Positions 62,779 to 64,000 of a DNA stretch of 64,000 nucleotides are shown here, piece after piece. The translations under genes were made by a program, and so were the position numbers. The first letter of the stretch is position 1, and each line of letters begins with the position of its first letter. The notes beneath the pieces are model-generated. The model made no database searches, was not told the origin of the DNA, and was given only the letters and a program-made list of their open reading frames with translations. This stretch comes from Acidimicrobiia bacterium (lineage in GTDB: Bacteria; Actinomycetota; Acidimicrobiia; Acidimicrobiales; AC-14), in the NCBI GenBank assembly GCA_023264995.1, contig JAHFUR010000009.1, positions 62,001 to 126,000 of the forward strand, in the 5' to 3' direction.

Positions 62779-64000
62779 GTGAGCGTGCGGTCGTTCGTCA
62801 ACCGGCTGGGGAGCCGGTACCGCCACCGCGTCGTCGCCGGGCTGCTCGTCGTCTGCCTGCCGATCGTGGCCGTGCTCACCGCCCTCTTGACCACCAAGGC
62901 CTCTCGGAGCCTGACGGCGGCCGCCGGCCACAGTGGCGAGGTCGTCGCCCGGGCGGTGGCCCTCAACGTCGAGGCGTTCGTGAACGAGCGGAAGGCTGAC
63001 CTGCGGGTGCTGGCCGGCACCGCGTCGGCGTCGCTCACCGATCCCCTGCTGGCGCCGGCGCTCGTGCGCAGCGACAAGGCCTCCGGCGCGTTCGACCTGT
63101 TGGAGGTCGTCGACCTCACCGGCCGGGTGGCGGCGAGCAGCCGGCCCGAAGCGTCCTTCGACCCCAGCGGTGAGCCCTGGTTCCGGATGGCGGCGAGCGG
63201 TCAGAGCGTGGTGACCACCCCCGCCGAGGTCGGCGGCGACTTCCGCTGGCTGATCGCAGCTCCGGTGCTCGACAGTTCGGGCCGCCCCTCGGGCGTGGTG
63301 GTCGGTGATCTCGACGAGGCCGCGCTCCACGGGCTCCTGAACGCCGAGCTGGTGGATGGCACCGGTCAGGTCGTGGCCATCGACGGGGCGCACCACGTGG
63401 TCTACGACACGAGCTTCGGTACGGTCGACGGTGCCGGCCTCCTGGCCAAAGGGGGCCTGCGCACCACGGTCACGAACCCGGCCGTCCTCGCCGCCCTCGA
63501 CGGCCGTTCGGGTTGGGCCCGCTTCCGGCAGAACGGCAATGAGCTGGTCGCCGGGTACGACCACGTCGAGAGCCTCGGCTGGGCGCTGGTGGTCGAGCAA
63601 CGGTCGTCGGCGGTGCTGGCACCCGTCCGCAACGAGCGCAGGGAAGCGGTGCTGTTCGCCATCGCCGCCGCCGTGGTGGCGACGCTGCTCGCCCTCGTGT
63701 TCGCCCGGCGGGAGGCCCGCTTCCTTGTCCGGCTGGCCGACGAGTCCCATGCCGCCAGCGCCGACGTGAGCTCGGCGGCGGCCGAGCTGTCGGCATCGTC
63801 GGAGGAGCTGGCGGCCACGACCACCGAGCAGAGCGCGGCGGTGACCGAGGTGTCGGCCACCACCGAGGAGCTGGCCCGGGCGTCGGGCTCCATCGCCGAC
63901 ACCGTCGACGAGGTGGCCGCCCAGTCGGCGGAGACCCGTGACAACCTGGAGCAGGCCGAGTCCGACATCATGGCGTCGAGCGAGCGGACCCTGGCCCTCG
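62779..64000 (+). CDS. Methyl-accepting chemotaxis protein, 5' part (runs off window)
   Basis: At least 407 codons from a GTG (one codon later than another GTG), open to the window end. A membrane helix (VVAGLLVVCLPIVAVLTALL, about residues 18-37) is followed by an extracellular double-Cache-type sensor domain, with WFRMAASGQSVVTTPAE and YDHVESLGWALVVEQ. A second helix is near residue 300 (VLFAIAAAVVATLLALVFA), and a cytoplasmic Ala/Ser/Glu coiled coil begins after it, with TTTEQSAAVTEVSATTEELA typical of the signalling domain. It senses an outside ligand. The rest is outside the window. Confidence 0.9.
   Translation, partial: MSVRSFVNRLGSRYRHRVVAGLLVVCLPIVAVLTALLTTKASRSLTAAAGHSGEVVARAVALNVEAFVNERKADLRVLAGTASASLTDPLLAPALVRSDKASGAFDLLEVVDLTGRVAASSRPEASFDPSGEPWFRMAASGQSVVTTPAEVGGDFRWLIAAPVLDSSGRPSGVVVGDLDEAALHGLLNAELVDGTGQVVAIDGAHHVVYDTSFGTVDGAGLLAKGGLRTTVTNPAVLAALDGRSGWARFRQNGNELVAGYDHVESLGWALVVEQRSSAVLAPVRNERREAVLFAIAAAVVATLLALVFARREARFLVRLADESHAASADVSSAAAELSASSEELAATTTEQSAAVTEVSATTEELARASGSIADTVDEVAAQSAETRDNLEQAESDIMASSERTLAL

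Overview
The window is about 70% G+C, almost fully coding, and rich in GTG/TTG starts and ATGA/GTGA gene overlaps. The gene content points to a high-G+C actinobacterium: a 180-kDa-class NAD-glutamate dehydrogenase, DUF512 next to der, LCP cell-wall ligase, PNPOx-like flavin proteins, and a SARP/BTAD regulator with a solute-binding protein. Class Acidimicrobiia is my best guess, but the sequence alone does not prove it. The window starts just upstream of a DUF512 gene and ends inside a chemoreceptor gene.

Region by region. (1) 0-5 kb: DUF512 protein, der, a SpoIIE-type phosphatase, a tiny zinc-ribbon membrane protein, an L,D-transpeptidase and tRNA-Pro(GGG). (2) 5.04-6.81 kb: a complete IS481-type element with a perfect 15-bp target duplication and 23-bp iterated end repeats. 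(3) 6.9-9.2 kb: Uma2-like nuclease, a phosphotransferase-fold protein and a lipoprotein. (4) 9.3-14.2 kb: a tightly overlapped operon of an HtrA-like protease, MoxR ATPase, DUF58 and two VWA membrane proteins. (5) 14.2-17.1 kb: an unusual HAD phosphatase/HerA-like ATPase fusion, a response-regulator stub and an apbE gene without a normal start. (6) 17.1-27 kb: a stress or redox set (two PNPOx-like proteins, zinc alcohol dehydrogenase, cupredoxin lipoprotein, LysR regulator, GNAT/acyl-CoA ligase fusion, universal stress protein). Several members share an upstream motif of the form GGGACnTTYGkCmCTG that resembles a DosR/DevR box. (7) 27-44.6 kb: envelope and central metabolism genes (flippase-like protein, LCP, glutamate dehydrogenase, GDPD, ClC transporter with divergent MarR, typA, gnd, hybrid kinase, secreted protease). 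(8) 44.6-52.5 kb: alpha-mannosidase-type GH38 enzyme, a family 5 solute-binding lipoprotein and a SARP/STAND regulator. (9) 52.6-55.3 kb: an NB-ARC/TPR NTPase with a small overlapping helical partner. (10) 55.5-62.2 kb: type II NADH dehydrogenase-like protein, a secreted alpha/beta hydrolase, and a catI-catJ-maleylacetate reductase-thiolase operon that converts maleylacetate to succinyl-CoA plus acetyl-CoA. (11) 62.2-64 kb: an orphan receiver protein and the 5' part of a chemoreceptor.

The strongest leads for something new are the shared motif that ties scattered stress genes into one regulon, the HAD-ATPase fusion, the split NLR-like NTPase with near-identical 126-bp repeats, and the two genes (apbE, ndh) whose conserved N-termini have no ATG/GTG/TTG start.
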